Source of the DNA: Pseudomonadota bacterium
Lineage (GTDB): Bacteria; Pseudomonadota; Alphaproteobacteria; Sphingomonadales; SMXR01
Direction: 5' to 3'
NCBI GenBank assembly: GCA_022571175.1
Contig: JACZYI010000068.1
Span: 1 to 8,682 of the forward strand
Length of the DNA stretch: 8,682 nucleotides
Below the pieces are notes generated by a model. The model did not search any database, was not told the DNA's origin, and worked only from the letters and a program-made list of their open reading frames with translations. The position numbers and the translations under genes are program-made. Shown here piece by piece: positions 6,637-8,682 of the stretch; position 1 is the first letter of the stretch; each line of letters starts with the position of its first letter.

Positions 6637-6642
6637 GTGACC

Positions 6643-7227
6643 ATGGACAGGGAAGAAGTCCTGAAAATTTTTCGTGACGCCGGTGCATTGCTTGAAGGGC
6701 ATTTTATATTGTCATCGGGCCTGCGCAGCCCGGTTTATCTGCAATGCGCACGGGTATTGATGAATACAGAGCGCTCTGCCAGGCTTTGTCGTGCTCTGGC
6801 AGACGAGGTGGGAAGCAAGATTGGCGCTGCTATTGAGCTGGTGGTTTCACCGGCTATGGGTGGGGTCATTGTGGGTTACGAGATGGGGCGTCAACTGGGG
6901 GTTGATGCAATCTTCACTGAAAGAGTGGAGGGACAGTTGCAGCTCAGGCGTGGATTTGAAATCAAGACCGGGCAAAAGATATTGATGGTGGAAGACATTA
7001 TTACCACCGGGCTTTCCTCACGCGAATGTATCTCCTGTATTCGTGATCTGGGCGGTGAAGTTGTTGGCGCGGCTGCACTGATAGACCGCTCCAATGGAAA
7101 GGCCGATGTGGGTGTTCCACTGGCAGCCCTTTTAACTCTTGATGCGCCCAGCTATGAAGCAGACCATATTCCCCGGGCGCTGGCGGATATTCCGGCAGTC
7201 AAACCCGGCAGCCGGGGATTGAGGTAA
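6643..7227 (+). CDS. pyrE: Orotate phosphoribosyltransferase
   Basis: Cytoplasmic enzyme of de novo pyrimidine synthesis that joins orotate and PRPP to give orotidine 5'-phosphate. The 194-residue protein begins MDREEVLKIFRDAGALLEGH, then FILSSGLRSPVYLQCARVL (21-39), SPAMGGVIVGYEMGRQLGV (69-87), FTERVEGQLQLRRGFEI (91-107) and the PRPP-binding MVEDIITTGLSS (115-126). The SSGLRSP-YLQCARV and RRGFEI patterns fit the 'thermophilic' type (TIGR01367) found in many alphaproteobacteria rather than the E. coli type. ATG at 6643 is preferred over GTG at 6637 because of the position of GGAGG. It lies 71 bases after rsh on the same strand with no visible terminator between, so co-transcription is possible. 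Assignment is secure; the subtype is from memory of the family pattern. Confidence 0.95.
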   Translation: MDREEVLKIFRDAGALLEGHFILSSGLRSPVYLQCARVLMNTERSARLCRALADEVGSKIGAAIELVVSPAMGGVIVGYEMGRQLGVDAIFTERVEGQLQLRRGFEIKTGQKILMVEDIITTGLSSRECISCIRDLGGEVVGAAALIDRSNGKADVGVPLAALLTLDAPSYEADHIPRALADIPAVKPGSRGLR

Positions 7228-7282
7228 AGAATAATAAAATCGCCTTGGAATAGACCCATTTCTGGCGGGGAGTGCGAGGGCC

Positions 7283-7852
7283 ATGTTCAAGCGTAGAGAT
7301 AATCCGGGAACCTGGAGCAAGGTTTCAAATTGGTTCTGGCCGAGGCCGGGTTGGCGCCGGGCCTTTCGATATTTTGGTCATCGTCTGGGGCGTTTGCAAG
7401 ATACACCCTATCGAATCGCCGCCGGACTCGCTTGCGGTATCGCCGTTTCCCTGACCCCCTTCATTGGTTTACATGTGATTATTGCCATCGCTATAGCCTT
7501 TGCCATTCGCTCTAATTTGATTGCGGCTGCTCTAGGTACGCTGTTTGGCAATCCCCTCACATTCCCTTTGATCTGGGCGCTCAGCTACCAGATGGGCAGT
7601 TTAATCATGGGCACGGAAGCAACCGGCGCGCTCAAAGAGATTATCTCATCGGGAAATATTTTCACCCGTCCCTTTGACGCCTTTGGTCCAATCTTGATTC
7701 AAATGACAATCGGGGCCATTTTTTTTGGTGTACTGGCCTGGCCGCTGGCTTATTATCCGGTCAAGCGATTGGTCGCGAGAATGCAAAAAGAGCGTGCCGA
7801 GCGAATAAAAAAGCGGCAAAGGGATGCTCACAAGGAGAGTGGTGCAAAATGA
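7283..7852 (+). CDS. DUF2062 domain membrane protein
   Basis: Small inner-membrane protein of unknown function, 189 residues. The N-terminus (1-43) is rich in Trp and Arg. It is followed by hydrophobic segments at about 44-75, 78-110 and 136-160 and a highly basic tail (161-189, ERAERIKKRQR). Family marks: PYRIAAGLACGIAVSLTPFIGLH at 42-64 and the GTLFGNPLTFPLIW stretch at 85-98 with the characteristic NP (90-91), as in DUF2062. The gene occurs between pyrE and pdxJ/acpS in a number of alphaproteobacteria, to my recollection. GGGGAG at 7267-7272 lies 10 bases before the ATG. Its stop overlaps the pdxJ start as ATGA, so the two are probably translated in a coupled way. The overlap links it to pdxJ expression, but this is not evidence for a role in vitamin B6 metabolism. 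Family call is good; function unknown. Confidence 0.85.
   Translation: MFKRRDNPGTWSKVSNWFWPRPGWRRAFRYFGHRLGRLQDTPYRIAAGLACGIAVSLTPFIGLHVIIAIAIAFAIRSNLIAAALGTLFGNPLTFPLIWALSYQMGSLIMGTEATGALKEIISSGNIFTRPFDAFGPILIQMTIGAIFFGVLAWPLAYYPVKRLVARMQKERAERIKKRQRDAHKESGAK
7832..7837 (+). promoter_or_regulatory. pdxJ: Ribosome binding site of pdxJ inside the DUF2062 gene
   Basis: AAGGAG lies in the last codons of the upstream gene, 11 bases before the ATG at 7849 that overlaps its stop. It favours this start over the in-frame ATG at 7861. Confidence 0.6.
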
Positions 7853-8613
7853 GTGATGCCATGAATGTTTTACGGTTGGGTGTGAATATCGATCATGTGG
7901 CGACCATCCGAAATGCCCGCGGAGGTCTTCATCCCGACCCGGTCAAAGCGGCAAAACAGGCAGCACTTGCCGGTGCTGATGGCATTACCGCACATTTGCG
8001 TGAAGATCGCCGACACATATCCGATCACGACATCAAACGATTGTCCCGGGAAATTTCACTGCCGCTCAATCTTGAAATGGCGGCCACAGAAGAAATGCTC
8101 GAGATCGCCCTTCGCCATGTGCCTAACGCCGCATGCATTGTACCGGAAAAGCGCCAAGAGCTGACCACCGAAGGGGGGCTGGATGTGGCGGGCGGAAAAT
8201 TGCATCTTGAGCCCTATGTTTTGGCGCTCAAAAATAAAGGCATTCGGGTCTCTCTTTTTATTGACCCCGAGGAGGCCCAAATCAGGGCTGCCGCCGAAAT
8301 CGGAGCAGCCGTGATTGAATTGCATACGGGCAGTTATGCCGATATTACTGGCCATGACCATGCGGGCGAGTTGGCACGGCTGCAAACGGGCGCAAGTCTG
8401 GGTCAGTCTCTGGGCCTCGAAATCCACGCTGGTCATGGCCTGAGTTTTGACAATGTGGTTGATATAGCCGCCATTCCCGAAGTGGTAGAGTTGAACATCG
8501 GGCATTTTCTGGTGGGTGAGGCCATATTCTGTGGGCTGGAGACCAGCATCAAACGCATGCGCGGCTTGATGGATGAGGGTCGTGGGCGGGTTCTGGGCAT
8601 CAAAACCGCCTGA
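7849..8613 (+). CDS. pdxJ: Pyridoxine 5'-phosphate synthase
   Basis: Cytoplasmic TIM-barrel enzyme that condenses 3-amino-2-oxopropyl phosphate with 1-deoxy-D-xylulose 5-phosphate to give pyridoxine 5'-phosphate, the last ring-forming step of the DXP-dependent vitamin B6 route. It has 254 residues, near the usual 240-250. GVNIDHVATIRNARGG (11-26) carries N13, D15 and H16. HLREDRRHI (49-57) holds catalytic H49 plus R51, LEMA (75-78) holds E76, VPEKRQELTTEGGLD (98-112) is the family signature, and AGHGL (194-198) holds H196. These match E. coli H45, E72 and H193. The start overlaps the stop of the DUF2062 gene (ATGA). acpS begins 17 bases after the stop. The pdxJ-acpS order is widespread in proteobacteria. 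Confidence 0.97.
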   Translation: MSDAMNVLRLGVNIDHVATIRNARGGLHPDPVKAAKQAALAGADGITAHLREDRRHISDHDIKRLSREISLPLNLEMAATEEMLEIALRHVPNAACIVPEKRQELTTEGGLDVAGGKLHLEPYVLALKNKGIRVSLFIDPEEAQIRAAAEIGAAVIELHTGSYADITGHDHAGELARLQTGASLGQSLGLEIHAGHGLSFDNVVDIAAIPEVVELNIGHFLVGEAIFCGLETSIKRMRGLMDEGRGRVLGIKTA

Positions 8614-8630
8614 TTATTGAGAGGATTAAA

Positions 8631-8682
8631 GTGCAGGTACTCGGGCTTGGCAATGACATGATCGATATTACGCGGATCGAAA
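8631..8682 (+). CDS. acpS: Holo-[acyl-carrier-protein] synthase, first 17 codons only
   Basis: Transfers 4'-phosphopantetheine from CoA to acyl carrier protein. Only the N-terminus is present: a GTG start followed by GLGNDMIDITRIE (residues 5-17), the typical first strand of AcpS with the conserved metal-binding Asp (D9). GAGAGGA at 8619-8625 lies 5 bases upstream. The gene follows pdxJ by 17 bases, the common proteobacterial order, which supports the call despite the short length. It runs off the window end. Confidence 0.88.
   Translation, partial: MQVLGLGNDMIDITRIE

Noticed and set aside
6637..6642. GTG start for pyrE
   Set aside because: It directly follows GGAGG with no spacer; the ATG at 6643 has the correct 6-base spacing.

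Overview
The window looks like a stretch of core chromosome from an alphaproteobacterium. The main reasons are the gene order rpoZ - rsh - pyrE - DUF2062 gene - pdxJ - acpS, the single bifunctional-type Rsh beginning MIRQYELVERV as in rhizobial Rsh proteins, the TIGR01367-like ('thermophilic' type) PyrE common in that class, and a family-5-like uracil-DNA glycosylase. I cannot place it below class level. Coding is dense, there is no stretch over about 125 bases without a gene, and I see no mobile element, tRNA, rRNA, CRISPR array or obvious base-composition break.

Left part (1-3311): the 3' portion of an M13 (neprilysin/PepO-like) zinc endopeptidase gene runs rightward and converges on a leftward two-gene unit. 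That unit is a uracil-DNA glycosylase gene followed 5 bases later by a CDF-family zinc-type efflux transporter gene. The 95-base gap before folK is a divergent control region with two weak candidate promoters. A perfect 6-bp inverted repeat lies exactly between the candidate -35 and -10 of the glycosylase gene.

Middle (3312-6571): folK (folate synthesis) is followed by rpoZ (RNA polymerase omega), which has a good sigma70-type promoter just after the folK stop and a strong intrinsic terminator after its own stop. Next comes rsh, a 716-residue (p)ppGpp synthetase/hydrolase with a GTG start. Omega helps form a ppGpp site on RNA polymerase in E. coli, so the maker and part of the sensor of the alarmone are adjacent. 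The Rsh keeps its HD hydrolase residues, but at the position where bifunctional enzymes usually have RxKD it has QFDD, closer to the ExDD of RelA.

Right part (6643-8682): pyrE (pyrimidine synthesis), a small DUF2062 membrane protein gene, pdxJ (vitamin B6 synthesis) and the first 17 codons of acpS run in one direction with short gaps. The DUF2062 gene and pdxJ overlap by ATGA, which suggests translational coupling.

I did not find a convincing undescribed system. The items most worth a second look are the Rsh motif, the DUF2062-pdxJ coupling, the symmetric element between udg and folK, and the terminator that separates rpoZ from rsh.
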